DNA from: Hamiltosporidium tvaerminnensis
Taxonomy: Eukaryota; Microsporidia; Dubosqiidae
DNA: 64,000 bases
NCBI GenBank assembly: GCA_022605425.2
Contig: CM061250.1
Coordinates: 859,501-923,500 of the forward strand
Direction: 5' to 3'
In this document: piece by piece, positions 45,769 to 57,668 of the stretch
Layout: each line of letters opens with the position of its first letter
How positions within the stretch are numbered: the first letter of the stretch is position 1
Position numbers and translations under genes: made by a program
Notes under the pieces: model-generated
Seen by the model: only the letters and a program-made list of their open reading frames with translations
What the model was told of the DNA's origin: nothing
Databases searched by the model: none

Positions 45769-46211
45769 CAGATTTTTTTAGGTTTAATATTTTCTGAAGT
45801 TTGAAAGATTATAATTTTGAATCGATTTCGAATGTTTATGGATTTCTCAACCGTTTTAATCTAGATGCGGTAATTTACATAAATCATAAATATCTTTAGA
45901 TTTTTAACATGTTAAATTTTAATTGTAAACAATTTTGTAATTCTAAATACAAATTACGTTTAAGTTTTGCCATCGACATAACTGCTATTCATTAAATATA
46001 TATAAATAGTATTTGTTGTTCTTTATATATTTAATTTAAAGATTATTCATTTGAACTAAATTATGTAAAATTAGTGTAAAAGATGCTTTTTATTGATTCT
46101 TAAAGAAGATAGCAGATTCTTTGAATGAAGTTGATTTATTGATACAATTCATTAAATATAAAGATTAAATATATAGAAAAAGTTATTCAATAATTTGATA
46201 ATTTATTTAGC

Positions 46212-46923
46212 AATATCCAATCTTTTTAAAATAGTGGCAAGTGTTATATTTGTTTTCATGACATTAAAGGAGTTCTAGGTTTAACATAAATGACTTCTAT
46301 CAAAGACTCCATCAATACCTCCTGGGATACCTACATCCTACAGATTTTCATCTACCAGGTGTTTTGAACCTTAATAATATGCGAAATAGTTGCCCGGAGT
46401 TCGTAAATCTCCGTTGCATGGAGTGTGATCGAGGACCGATGCCCCCCTGGGCTCCCCCAAGACTATGCAGCATTCCTACTTACTTTACACTTTCTTAACC
46501 CTATAAACCTCTAGCTAAGATATAACTCAAAGACTTACATAGGGTCCACGTAGACAGTGCGATGTCATACCAAAAGGTATAACCTGCTACTTAGCTTTCC
46601 CTGCTTTTAATGTTTTTTTATCTCCTTTGTGCCAAGTCTTCAAATCTGAGTGAAGAAGGGCTGGTTTTCCATATTTTTACATTGCGATTACTTATATGTT
46701 CATCTGCAGTCTGCAATCTGGTTACATAAAAAACTACAAATAAATTTGTAGAAAAAGTTTCGCCATTTCGTAGACCTCTCCTCCTCATAACAACTCCCAT
46801 GGAACAACCGAAGATGTAGTGTGGTTGTATTCCCACCAAAATTCTAAACAATTATTTCATATATCGAGCTTGCCTACTCATTACCAAGCAAATGGTTTTT
46901 TATGTGGTTATCTTCTCTCTGCC
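46212..46923 (-). repeat. R720 dispersed repeat, copy 5
   Basis: Full-length minus-strand copy. The hairpin loop differs from the other copies (TTTT in place of TGTT on the element strand) while the ATACC/GGTAT stem is kept. Both flanks carry an ATAATTTATTT motif that may be a target duplication. Confidence 0.87.
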
Positions 46924-46999
46924 GACTTAATTTAATAATTTATTTTAGAAAAATCCGAACTTTTTCCTTGTTAAATTACATAAAATACGTTTTTTAGAC

Positions 47000-48445
47000 C
47001 AATGGTCTCCAAACTTTTTGGCTCACGGGTCAAGAACCTATTAGTTTTTATGATCCATACTGAAAAATATTTCGCAATTTTTATTATTAATATTTTTAAA
47101 TAAAATTTTAAAGCTTCATATAAATGTTCATAAGAATAAACATGTATATTAACCTATTTATTTGGAAATATCACATCTTTTTACAATAGTGGCAAGTGTT
47201 ATATTTGTTTTCATGACATTAACGCAGTTCTAGGTTTAACATAAATAACTGCTACCCCAACACTCCATCAGTAACCCCTGCGATACCTACGTCCCAAAGC
47301 CTTTCATCTACCAGGTGTGTAGAACCTAATTAATAGGCGAGGCAGTTGCCCGGAGTTCGTTAATGTCCGTTGCATGGAGTGTGATCGAAGGCCGAAGCCC
47401 CCCCTGGGCTCCCCCAAGACTATGCAGCATTCCCACTTACTCTACACTTTCTGAACCCAATAAACTTCTAGCTAAGATATATTTCAGAGATTTACATGGG
47501 GTCCACCTAGACAGTGCAATGTCATACCAACAGGTATAACCTGCTACTTAGCTCTCCCGGCTTTTAATGGGTTTTATTTTTATATCTCCCAGGCGCTAAG
47601 TCTTCTAACCCGAGTGAGCAAGGCTAGGTTTCCATGCTTTTACATGGCGATTACCTACATGTTCAGCTGCGGTCTGCACTCTGGTTACATAAAAAACTAC
47701 AAATAAATTCGTAGAAAAAGTTTCATCATTTCTTAGACCTCTCCTCCTCATACAAACTCCCATGGAACAACCGAAGATGTAGTGTGGTTTTATTCCCACC
47801 AAAAATCCAAACAATGATCTCACACCAGTTTCACACACTCATTGCCAAGCAGAAAGTTTTTTATGTGGTTATCCTCCCTCCACCTTGTATATTAACCATA
47901 TTCTATATAAAAATAAACAAATAAATTTCTGAAATTTTAAGAGTCTCCCAGCTACGCAATTCAACCACTTTCATAAGTTTGCTCGAGGTTTTATTTCCAC
48001 TTTTGGCTCTACCTATTTGGGCAAAGAACATTCTCTAAAATGAAATGTACAAAAAAAATTTACAGATCTAAATTAAAAATAAGTATTTAAGCCGGTACTG
48101 GTAATTTATACTACTACTTTTTAGCCCACAATTTCAACAAATTATCACAGAAGAATCTCAACTAGATCAATCTCATTAATAATAATTTATGCCATATATT
48201 TTTTGTTATTTCATTTTGATTTTTTACTATAAAATAATAAAAAAATAATTGCTAAGTGCAAAAAAATGATGAAAACTCTATAGAACTTCTTTGTATTACG
48301 ACTTCACACTCAAATTATCTATATTTTTTTATTTTATTTTCTTATTTGAAAAAAATCTACTTGATAAAAGAAATCGTGGCGAGGCAGAAAAATGTAACCG
48401 CGGGCCGGATGAAAAGTGAGCGCAGGCCGTAGTTTGAGACCCCTG
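47000..48445. mobile_element. hAT-like DNA transposon remnant, interrupted by R720 copy 6
   Basis: The left end CAATGGTCTCCAAACTTTTT and the right end (minus strand) CAGGGGTCTCAAACTACGGC are imperfect inverted repeats of the class seen at hAT elements of animals, which often read CAGGGGTCTC-AAACT. GC-rich subterminal blocks (GGCTCACGGG left; CGGGCCGGAT right) agree. Without the nested insertion it is about 700 bp with no transposase frame, so it is non-autonomous. The neighbouring 8-mers do not match, so any target duplication has decayed. Confidence 0.65.
47155..47885 (-). repeat. R720 dispersed repeat, copy 6, with 12-bp target-site duplication
   Basis: This is the best reference copy. TGTATATTAACC occurs at 47143-47154 and again at 47886-47897, flanking it exactly. 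On the element strand it runs from AGGTGGAGGGAGGATAACC to GATATTTCCAAATAAATA. There are no terminal inverted repeats and no open frame. The minus-strand frames seen inside (77 codons) recur in other copies but are short and not conserved as protein. Confidence 0.93.
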
Positions 48446-50639
48446 ATATAAAGTATAACTAGAATAGCTTTAATTTTTGCTTTTTTAAAAAATTCTACTT
48501 TAAATCATTCTGAATTGTTTCAATGGTCCTTCAAAGCACCCGAATTTTAATTTTTGTTTATATAGAGTATTAATTCAAATTCACAGTTTCTTATATTAAT
48601 TTCATAATCATGATGCCCCATTGAGGTCACAGCATATACTGCTAAACTATTTATATAGGAAATATAAAAATAACTTGAAAATACTGGTTTTCATATATGT
48701 AGCGGGTTGTATTTTATTACATATTATTTTTTAATCTTACATATCACTCATCCCTGAAGCTAAATCTTAACTAAATTTATTAGTTAAATGAATTAAATAT
48801 ATATTCAATACATTTTTTTCTTTATACTGTTTGATTTGTGTTTTTTTTATATACTGTAATTGTCTTTAAATTTTTAGAAAATGCTTAAGGAGGTTTCGTG
48901 CTGGGTATATTAAAAATATTAAAGTTTAGGCTCGGAATTTTTTATTTACATTATTATATACTTGTCAGGCTTTAAAAAATTCTCTAGTGAAGGTTTTTAT
49001 TTATTTTCATTGCATAAAATTTAAAAAACTTATACCTAATACAATGGATCAACAAAGAATTTGCTTATAATATTTTTAGGGAATCTAGAGCGGGAATCCG
49101 ATCGCAAATATGGTGGTTATATATAACTATTTTAGTTAAAAGAAAGCTTTATTCTCTATAAGTAGGATACAGTGTAATTAGTTGGTATTTCACTTATTTA
49201 AAAAACAATTTTAACGAAATTGTAAGCTATTCGAATAAATTGACTTTAAATCTGATTTAGAAATATTTGTTCAGATATATGATCTGAAAAAAATATAATA
49301 CAATTATTTCTCGACTCTCTAATAATATAAATAGTATTTTGTATATGAGTGTAATTTAAACCAACGAGAAAAGTCTATCTATAACATTAAAAATATTTTT
49401 ATGAACGTAAATTAATAGATTTAAATGTTTTATTGTGATAAATCTATAGAGTTTACTCCCAATTAGAAATATTTTTAAATAGAGATAGATGATTTAAAAA
49501 CCATTTGAATCCCTTAATATATTTTAATAAGCCATCGAGAAATGAATAAGACTCGATAAATCCCAAGATTTCTTTTAAATTACATTGTTTGCTTATTTAT
49601 GTTATATACAAATATAAAATTATTTCTTTTATTTGGTTCGTGAATTGATTAGATCAAGCGAAATTGAAATCCTTTTGAAAAATTCTTTTATTTTATTTCA
49701 TAAAGTATAATTAATCTATAAATCAAGTGTTTATTTTAAAATCGATAGATGTATAAAATTTTGAATATTCAGATTAAAAATCAAAAGTTTATTAATTCAA
49801 AATAAATCCTCGATAAGTAAATCATATTTACATTTATAAAAATAATTTTTAGAAAAATTAAAAATTTGTCACAAAACAAGCAATGAATACATTAGTTCTT
49901 TATTGTCGTTCTCAGAGATTACTCTAGTAATATAGTTCCTTCTATATTTTATAGAATTTTCTATCGAATGTATCGAGTTGCAAAATATTCTGGGCGGAGC
50001 AATGAGATTAGGATTAATATATTAGAAATTTTCTAACTCTATATGTTGATCTTTAATGAAATTTGATTTGATTATAAACTCGGATTCTATAAGCTCAAAA
50101 ATTGGAAACCAATGTTTAATATATTAAGTCAAACGTTGAAAATCAATCCTTAAGTTGTATTTTTTCATAATATTTTGTTGTTTTATGTAGCATTTTGGTT
50201 ATTTTTTTTTGATCGAATAAGAAAACTTACTTATATTTGAAGATGGAAAAACCTATCGAAATCACAAATATTTAATGAATATACTATTTTTTTGATTAAA
50301 ACATATAGAATATTCATATACTTCTAAATATATAATCTTTGATTCTATATGAAATACATTCCTAATAAACCAAATAAAACCATACATTTTATTATAAAGA
50401 TAACTTTAAATAATCTATTGGTGGGTTGAAATTATATATACAGTAATTTTTTTTCTATTGAACCTCAAATTCTTAGATTTTTTTTTAACAAAAATTCTAT
50501 AGAAAGTATAAAATATGCTTAAATATAACTTTTTTGGATAATCATATTCATGTGGACTTTCAAGTCAAAAAAAAGTTTAGAATTTTTTAACGGGATGCCT
50601 TGAAATCCTGATCATTTTATTTGAAGTTCATATAGCCTA
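48446..50639. other. Gene-free AT-rich stretch
   Basis: No gene, repeat or RNA recognised. Confidence 0.45.
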
Positions 50640-51127
50640 TTAAATCTATATTTGTCTAATATTGTAGTGTTTATATAATCTCTTATGTGATAGCCTGCGA
50701 TATTGTTGTGACAAAATACCTCAAGTATAATCTAAAGAGCACCAGATACCATAAAATTTGTAGCATACATCTAATCAATAATACTCAAGAGACAGTTGAA
50801 TAAATATTCTTTGGTCAAGAAAGGCGGCTTGAGTCGAGGCCAAATGCAGAATAGACCGGGTAAAATGCGTCACCTCGCTCTATTTAAGACGGCAATATAC
50901 ATAGCGAACCAATTCTCACTTTAAAAAAAGCGAGTAGCAAGAAAGATTATTAAGTAAAAAAACAAAAAATAACAGACCTTCAATTTTTGATTGATGAATA
51001 CATCAGCGGAACTGAAAATCAATGCAAACGAGAGGTAATATTTATATTAGGAATGTCTAGCCGTCTTGAGTATGAAGAAAATGTATTAAATTGTGAAAAA
51101 AATATTTCTTAACTCAGAATTTTATTG
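50640..51127 (+). mobile_element. Non-LTR retroelement relic, copy E (3' end only)
   Basis: Matches to the retroelement tail survive: GTAGTGTT-ATAATCTCTTATGTGATAGC near 50664, GTTGTGACAAAATACC near 50705, GGCGGCTTGAGTCGAGGCCA near 50823, and the 3' end AACTCAGAATTTTATT at 51112-51127. All frames are broken. Decay is intermediate between copies A-C and copy D. The 51128-51546 stretch after it holds no gene. Confidence 0.68.
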
Positions 51128-51546
51128 TTTAAAATATATATTTTATCAGAATATTGCAGAAAGTATAAAATCTAAAAAATATAAGCAAATTTTTTCTATT
51201 ATTAATATAATAGATGAGGAGAGTATAACTACACGGAAAACCAATTCTTGGTAATAAGTAGTAGAATTCATGTGAAAATCATTCTTGATATTTTGGTGTG
51301 ATATAAACCGCACCGGAGCTATAGTTAGATTTAATATAAACCCAAATTATAACAGATTGAATGAAGAGCGATTTATGTGTGAGTAAAAAAAATAAGATAA
51401 GAAACAATCCAAACTAACAATTTTGACTCTCTGAAATCCAATATTATATGAATATTTTATATGAAATCTTTTAAAGTTATGAAACATAAAACCAGTCAAA
51501 AATACAATTTTATAGCATATTTTACAATATTATAGTGATTGTTTTA

Positions 51547-52149
51547 TTATTGGTTCTTTTCTTCATATGTAATGATTTTTCCAATCAGAAAGACATTGTC
51601 TTGGCCTATTAATTTAAATTTTGTAGTGTTATTTGATTTGTATGCAAATGAAAAAGATGTATTATTCAAATTATAAGGAATTAGGGTACATAAAGTAACA
51701 TCACATTCTTCAATTTCAACTATGACTGAAGTACGAGACAAAGATGTATTTTTATTATCTAATGTAGCGACTGTAAATTCTACATCATTTGGAATGTTTA
51801 AAGTGCTTTCTTCGTGGGGTTTTAAATATAGATAAAATATTGATATTTTGCTTTTTCTTTCTGAAATATTATTTGTGTAAATTCCGTTGAGATAAACGGA
51901 GTTTTTTTCTGTTGTAAAAATTCTAAAAGTTTGTTTTTCTGGCAATTCTAATGAAAAATTGAAATTTTCACACACTTCCGGTGTTAATGTACATAGTATA
52001 AAGGATCTATCATCATACTCAATTATTACACTCGTAGGATTTTTAGTTTCAAAATTTATATCCAATGTTGCATGTAGTAAATTGCAGGTTTGGTCTAGAG
52101 ATATCGTTTTAATATCTGGTCCAGCTTTTACACAAAAAAATTCGTACAT
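51547..52149 (-). CDS. Tandem nucleoplasmin-like (NPL) domain protein, putative histone chaperone
   Basis: The 200-residue protein contains two copies of a fold with the pattern of nucleoplasmin-like domains found at the N-terminus of fungal and insect nuclear FKBPs (Fpr3/Fpr4, FKBP39). Domain 1 (about 1-95) has ATLDINF, SVIIEYDDRSFILCTLTP and NSVYLNGIY. Domain 2 (about 100-195) has ATLDNKN, SVIVEIEECDVTLCTLIP and DNVFLIGKI. Such domains form pentameric rings that bind histones. No FKBP prolyl-isomerase domain and no long acidic tract follow; the stop comes right after domain 2. A CCCC signal (52164-52167 on the plus strand) is 14 bases before the ATG. The fold call is by motif pattern. Confidence 0.65.
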   Translation of the reverse strand: MYEFFCVKAGPDIKTISLDQTCNLLHATLDINFETKNPTSVIIEYDDRSFILCTLTPEVCENFNFSLELPEKQTFRIFTTEKNSVYLNGIYTNNISERKSKISIFYLYLKPHEESTLNIPNDVEFTVATLDNKNTSLSRTSVIVEIEECDVTLCTLIPYNLNNTSFSFAYKSNNTTKFKLIGQDNVFLIGKIITYEEKNQ

Positions 52150-54918
52150 TTTTTTAATTATTGGGGTTGAGATAAATGAATATCATTGATAAAAATTGTA
52201 AATATCGACTTTTTAGTTTTAAATTATTATTGTTTAAAAAAATGATGAATTATTTATTTAAATATTTATTTTGTGTTTTTATATAATTTATATCAACTGT
52301 AAGTCTTTGAGTTAGATTTAGTTACGTAACTCATCGCTAGAGAATTGTTTTTGCTTTCAAAATATACAAAAATACGTATTTGATCATATTTTAAAAATAC
52401 TATTTGTATTTTGTTCCTTAAATATATATATGCAAACCAAAATGAAAAAGCGATCAATTATTTTGAATAGACTAAATTTAAATTAACTATAAGAACATTA
52501 TTAAATCATCAGTTTCATTCTTATAATACTTATGATTTTTTGCATTGATTTATCTTTATGTGTCAGATCTAAAAAATGTTAATTATAAGAAAAAATCTTT
52601 TGATTTATTACAAATAAATAAATTAATTTAACCCAATTAGAACGAAATATTCGTTCTTTAAAATATTTCTGCTACTTATATATGATTTTTTAGCCAAAAA
52701 ACGAACTTAAAAAAAGGTGTTGAAAATGTGTGAAGACTGGAAACATGTTTTATTATGATTTTTTAGCCAAAAAACGAACTACAAAATACTCTAAAGTGTG
52801 GGCAATATTAGATCTAAAATCTCGAACCAGATATCTTCTGAAGACTGGTTTTCCAAGTCCAAAATTGATTTTACTAACGATGAATAATAAACTAATTAAG
52901 TGTTAAAACTAGACTTTTGAAATGAATTTGCCATATTAACACCTGGAAAATTTTTAAAACATACTACCTGAAACAATAAAATTTAAATGAAGTGAAAGTG
53001 CAATTCCCTGAGTAAAAGAAAAATCGGAATAAAAATAATCAATCGAGCATATATCCGTCAAACGGCCCCAAAAAAATGTAATTTTTCTATATTTTGTAGC
53101 ATATGCATCTGTATTTAGACATATAGAAGATATTAAAAGCACTATATAGATATGCTGCCAAAATAATACTTCCGATATCTAAATTTGGGTATAAAAGTGT
53201 ACCTAAACAAGTGAGGTATATCAATTTATTTATTTTTTGCAATAGGGTTGTTCAATGCTCGGGGAGATTGATTTATAGAACACAACATTAAGATGAACAT
53301 CCAAGGCCTGTATTTTATATGATCTCATATCAATCTTTAAATCAAGTTAAAATTTAAATATATGAGATAAATAAAAAATCGCATTTACTCGTCAAAAACA
53401 TTGTATTTTTACTATTAAAATTTGCCACGGGCCAATAAACCCCTCGTGTCCAATAAAACCCCGTTATATTTAATGATTTATAGAACCCCGATATATTCAA
53501 AACAAGGAAGGGATTTTGTTTCTAACCCTAGAAGGGAATTATTTAAAAAAATTCATCTAAATTTTTAGCGTAAAATTCTGGTTAAAAAAAATTCTTTAAA
53601 ATTTTGAAAGGATAAACAAAAAAACTTAAGTTAACATTGAATCAACAAAAAATGGATTAAAATAAGAGCAAAGTAAATTAAATATGTTTTATTACACCAA
53701 TAAAAACTGTTTTTGTGTTACCATCGCTGTTTTTTACTTCATTCTTGTTTTGAGTTAAAATAGCTGCAACTGTAAAAACAAAATTATTGCAAAAGTAGTC
53801 AAAATCTTCGTTTTTGTGTTTTTTATTTATGCCAAAATCTTTTTTTTGTCAAGTATCAATCTCCAAAAGGCAGATCTTTTGAGTGTATATTTAAATTCTT
53901 ACCCCCTGAAATTCTTTATCTATAATTTTAAAAATGTTTAGCAACATCCCCAGCGATTTTAGATTGTTTTTGAAATTATCAGTTATAGGAGTATTGTAGT
54001 GTTTAACGGTTCATTCAATTTATTATTCATGCATACCCGAAGTCAATCTCTAGGCCCTACCGGACGTTTGCCGCATTTTATTAAGTAAAAATTGTACCTG
54101 GACCTACTTCAATAGAAAGTACTATTATTCCAGTTTCATTTTCGGCTATTATGCTTCAGAAAATGGATTATTAAAACCTGGTTGCCTTAAGAAAAGTATA
54201 TATAGAGACTGCTTTTTTGCACTATATATTGTTTTTTTTCATATGGAGGAACAACATATTTTTAGCCTCAATCTATCCTCTTTCATTTGTTTCGTGCGAT
54301 TCCATTACAAGCTATTTATAATGGTTTGATTGCATGTTCGACTTGGGCTTATGTTTTGGATTCGGTAGTGTTCTATGCATAACTTTGATATATAGACACG
54401 TCAATAGCATTTAAAAGTAGATTCTAAAATATCGACTGTTGTAAATTCTATAACAAGAAAACAATAAAATGAAAAAAACGAAAATTCAATGAATTTTTTA
54501 CAAAATGTGAAGTCTTATTAGATATCTTATTGCAACAAAAGTTTTAGTAATGTGTTGATTATATTATACAGCAGTATTAAGTATTTTAAATATTTCTCTC
54601 CAAGATCTACAGAATTCTGTGCACAATTCGTTTTTCTAATAACTGTTTGCGCTTTTTTTCTTTTTTTCCTGCAGCTTATAATTCGAACAGATTTTTTACT
54701 ATGTACCTACACTTGTTTATGCATAAAATGAAAAAAATAAAAGAAAAAAATGAATCAAAACTTCGAATAAATTTTTATTCAGTGGTATGTTATTTAGTAT
54801 CAGTTTCTATAAGTTTAAGCTACTTTTTTAATTTGCAAAGATTAATTAAACAAAAAAAGAAAAGTATAACTGAAAAGAAGAATATGAATTTTATTTATAA
54901 CTAACCTGTAAAAAATGT
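52150..54918. other. Gene-poor stretch with small direct repeats
   Basis: A 27-bp sequence containing GATTTTTTAGCCAAAAAACG occurs exactly at 52681 and again at 52754. Short AATAAA-CCCC motifs recur at about 53438-53500. Between 53900 and 54420 the composition is less AT-extreme and could be a decayed gene, but I could not identify one. The 85-codon frame at 54647 opens with TTG and is not called. Confidence 0.45.
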
Positions 54919-55637
54919 ATTTAAAAGTATCGCATCTTTTTAAAATAGTGGCAAGTGTTACATTTTTTTTCATGACATTAACGCAGTTCTAGGTTTAACA
55001 TAAATAACTGCTACCCCAATGCTCCATCACTACTCCCTGGGGTACCTACTCCCCAAAGCCTTTCATCTACCAGGGGTGTAGAACCTAATTAATGGCGAGG
55101 CTACTGCAATAAGTGCACTGATGTCCGTTGCATGAGGTGGTATCGTATATCGGAATTTACCCTGCTCCAAGACTATGCAGATTTACCATTTACTCTACAC
55201 ACTTTCTGAACCTCATAAATTCTAGCTAAGATATATTTTAAAGACTTACATGGGGGCCACATTAGACAGTGCAATGCCATACCAACAGGTATAACCTGCT
55301 ACTTAGATTTCTTATTTTTTAATAGTTTTTATTTTTATATCTCTCAGGCGCTAAGTCTTCTAACCCGAGTCAGCAAGGCTAGGTTTCCATGTTTTTACAT
55401 GGCAATTACCTACATGTCCACCTGCAATCTTGTTACATAAAAAACTACAAATATATTTTTAGAAAAAGTTTCTCCATTTCGTAGACCTCTCCTCCTCATA
55501 ACAACTCCAACTCCCATGGAACAACCAATGATTTAGTAGATTTTATTCCCACCAAAAATTTAAACAATTATCTTCACACCAGTTCTACACACTCATTGCC
55601 AAGCAGAAAGTTTTTTATGCGGTTTTCCTCCCTCCAC
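54919..55637 (-). repeat. R720 dispersed repeat, copy 7
   Basis: Full-length minus-strand copy with more substitutions in its middle: the GGGGAGCCC hairpin region and the GTGTAGAGTAAG block are degraded. Both ends are well preserved. No clear target duplication. The copy ends about 590 bp before the Gpi1-like gene. Confidence 0.85.
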
Positions 55638-55950
55638 ATTTAAGAATTTAAATAATCTTTAAAATTATAGATTATAAAAATTACCATAAAAATTTTAAAT
55701 ATCATTTTTATAAAAGATCGTTAATAAATATGCTTGGCTTGCGAAAATTAAGTTATAGTTTCTGAAATAATCGCATTCAAAAACCCTAAAATTCAATATA
55801 ATATAATTTTTTTTATCTAAGTAGTTCTACGTTTCTAAAATTAAGCATATAAGAATAAATTATAATATAAATAGTAATTATTGTCTAAACACTTATCTAC
55901 TTCATCTGTTAACATAAAAAAAGGTTTAAAAATTTGAGAATTACAGCCTT

Positions 55951-56082
55951 TTCCACGGTAGAGTAAATGAACATTTTTCAGATAAAGAAAATTATATTTC
56001 TATATATAAAATTTCTGGGATAATTTTCTTTTAATTCATTTCGATACTCTTTTCTTATTATTATACCCGTGGAAATGTTCAT
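55951..56082. repeat. Two overlapping inverted repeats upstream of the Gpi1-like gene
   Basis: TTCCACGG at 55951-55958 is the exact complement of CCGTGGAA at 56067-56074. ATGAACATTT at 55967-55976 complements AAATGTTCAT at 56073-56082. The right-hand arms overlap by two bases, so the two stems would compete. They lie about 150 bp before the ATG at 56229. Function unknown; the rest of 55638-56228 shows no gene. Confidence 0.55.
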
Positions 56083-56220
56083 CTATTTCATTATGAATAT
56101 TTTTTTTATCAAATATTCATTTAATAGTTTAATTTAAAATATCATTACCAAAACATGATAAAATATATTGTTTAAAAAATATAAAAAAATAACCTTTTAA
56201 TTTATGATTTTTGATTTTCG

Positions 56221-56223
56221 CCC
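56221..56223 (+). promoter_or_regulatory. CCC start-proximal signal of the Gpi1-like gene
   Basis: The CCC is five bases before the ATG at 56229 and selects it over the upstream in-frame TTG at 56211. Confidence 0.6.
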
Positions 56224-56228
56224 ATAAA

Positions 56229-57353
56229 ATGAAATTAACAAAAATTTTCTTGTTGAATATTAAACCTAAATTTGCCAATAAATTTATTTATGATGAAAAT
56301 GAAGTAATATTTCTAACGAATAACTCATTTTGTAGAAATTTAAATGTTTTAACATGTCCTATTGTTGATAACGAAGAGAAAACATTCTTCTTTGATTTTA
56401 TACTTCACTTTGAAAATTCGAAAATTCATGTAGAACAAAAAGGTAATAAACTTTTTAATCTTTATTTTATTCATCATCGGAAGGAATTCGAAAAACTTGA
56501 TACATTGTGTGATTATTCTCTAAATTTGAGGATCGCAAAACAATTGATAAAAGTAACAAATGATTATGAAAATAATGACATCGTATATGGCAAAATAGAA
56601 AAAAATTTTGTAAATCATAATATTTTTAAAAGTGGTTTATATATTTTGATTCATTTTATTATTTTTCAAAAATTTATTTTGTATTTGAATTTACTCAACA
56701 ACTCTACAATCGATATTCTATCTAATTATATATTGCTTGAACCTTTTAGATTAAAAATGAATCAACATATACAAAATATTATTTTCCATACCGTTTATAA
56801 ATTTTTTAGAATCTTTAATTTCTATATTTCGAAGTACTTTGTTAATAATTCACGAATAAATTTAATCAACATTTTTTCGTGTGGTTTGATATTTTCACCT
56901 GAGAAGATAATAAATTTGATTTGTTTTCCATTAGAAATATGTAATAATATCTTTTCGTATATCTTTTCATGTATTGTTAGGGTCATATCTGATTTGTTTG
57001 TTCTACTTTCATCAAAAAATTACAATCGAATACAGAAACGATATGATAAGATTCAGTATAGCAACGAAACTATAATATTAGCTACTATTTTATTTGTAAT
57101 ATTCCTTATTCTATTTTATAATTTATTTCCAATATATTTGCTTTTTATGGTAGTAAATATATTACGAAGAAGTATTTTATTTGCTTACGATTTGATTTAT
57201 TTAATTCTCTCCAATGACACTTATAATACTTATTATAAAATAAAAAGAGAAGATGAGATTTCATATTTATATTTATTTGAATCTAACTTACTATTTAAAA
57301 AAGTACGAAATATGGTATCCTTTGTTAAATATAAAATAAAAAATTGGATTTAA
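56229..57353 (+). CDS. GPI1: Gpi1/PIG-Q-like membrane protein (GPI-anchor synthesis)
   Basis: Probable subunit of the ER enzyme GPI-GlcNAc transferase, which makes the first intermediate of GPI anchors. The 374-residue protein has a soluble N-terminal part (1-130) and then several hydrophobic segments (about 135-160, 180-205, 210-255, 280-325). The segment SSKNYNRIQKRYDKIQYSNE followed by TIILATILFVIFLILFY (about 261-297) has the spacing of the Gpi1 block KKWNVLRNRVDS...LLLGT-LLF. It is about 40% shorter than yeast Gpi1. The ATG at 56229 was chosen from the CCC signal. Another multi-pass ER protein is possible. Confidence 0.55.
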   Translation: MKLTKIFLLNIKPKFANKFIYDENEVIFLTNNSFCRNLNVLTCPIVDNEEKTFFFDFILHFENSKIHVEQKGNKLFNLYFIHHRKEFEKLDTLCDYSLNLRIAKQLIKVTNDYENNDIVYGKIEKNFVNHNIFKSGLYILIHFIIFQKFILYLNLLNNSTIDILSNYILLEPFRLKMNQHIQNIIFHTVYKFFRIFNFYISKYFVNNSRINLINIFSCGLIFSPEKIINLICFPLEICNNIFSYIFSCIVRVISDLFVLLSSKNYNRIQKRYDKIQYSNETIILATILFVIFLILFYNLFPIYLLFMVVNILRRSILFAYDLIYLILSNDTYNTYYKIKREDEISYLYLFESNLLFKKVRNMVSFVKYKIKNWI

Positions 57354-57665
57354 CACCGAGATAAATGTATAATTAAATTGGTTTTATAATCTATTTTTTT
57401 AAAATAATTTAATTGGTTAAATAAAACATTTTATGATACATGAGCCCAATCTTTATAATATTTAAAACAATAGATGTTCATATACAAAACATAAAGGAAT
57501 GTTCTTTCAGGGAATCCGAAACCTTAAAAATGTTGCTTTAATCAATGATGAAAGCGATAAGATATCATAAGCATGCAATTTTTATAAGTCAAAATTATCT
57601 GAAACATAAAAACACAATGTTTCAAAAAAAATGAAATTGATTGGTTAATAGTAGCTATTTAAGAA

Positions 57666-57668
57666 GGG
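57666..57668 (+). promoter_or_regulatory. GGG start-proximal signal of the trehalase gene
   Basis: The GGG is 14 bases before the ATG at 57683, the first ATG of the frame, and supports it as the start. Confidence 0.45.

Noticed and set aside
46618-46851. Protein-coding gene inside R720 (77-codon frames in copies 5 and 6)
   Set aside because: The frame recurs only by nucleotide similarity, is broken in the other copies, and lacks the start signal.
53950-54420. Decayed DDE transposase (Merlin/ISXO2-like) on the minus strand
   Set aside because: A few words looked suggestive in mixed frames, but no catalytic motif could be placed in order.
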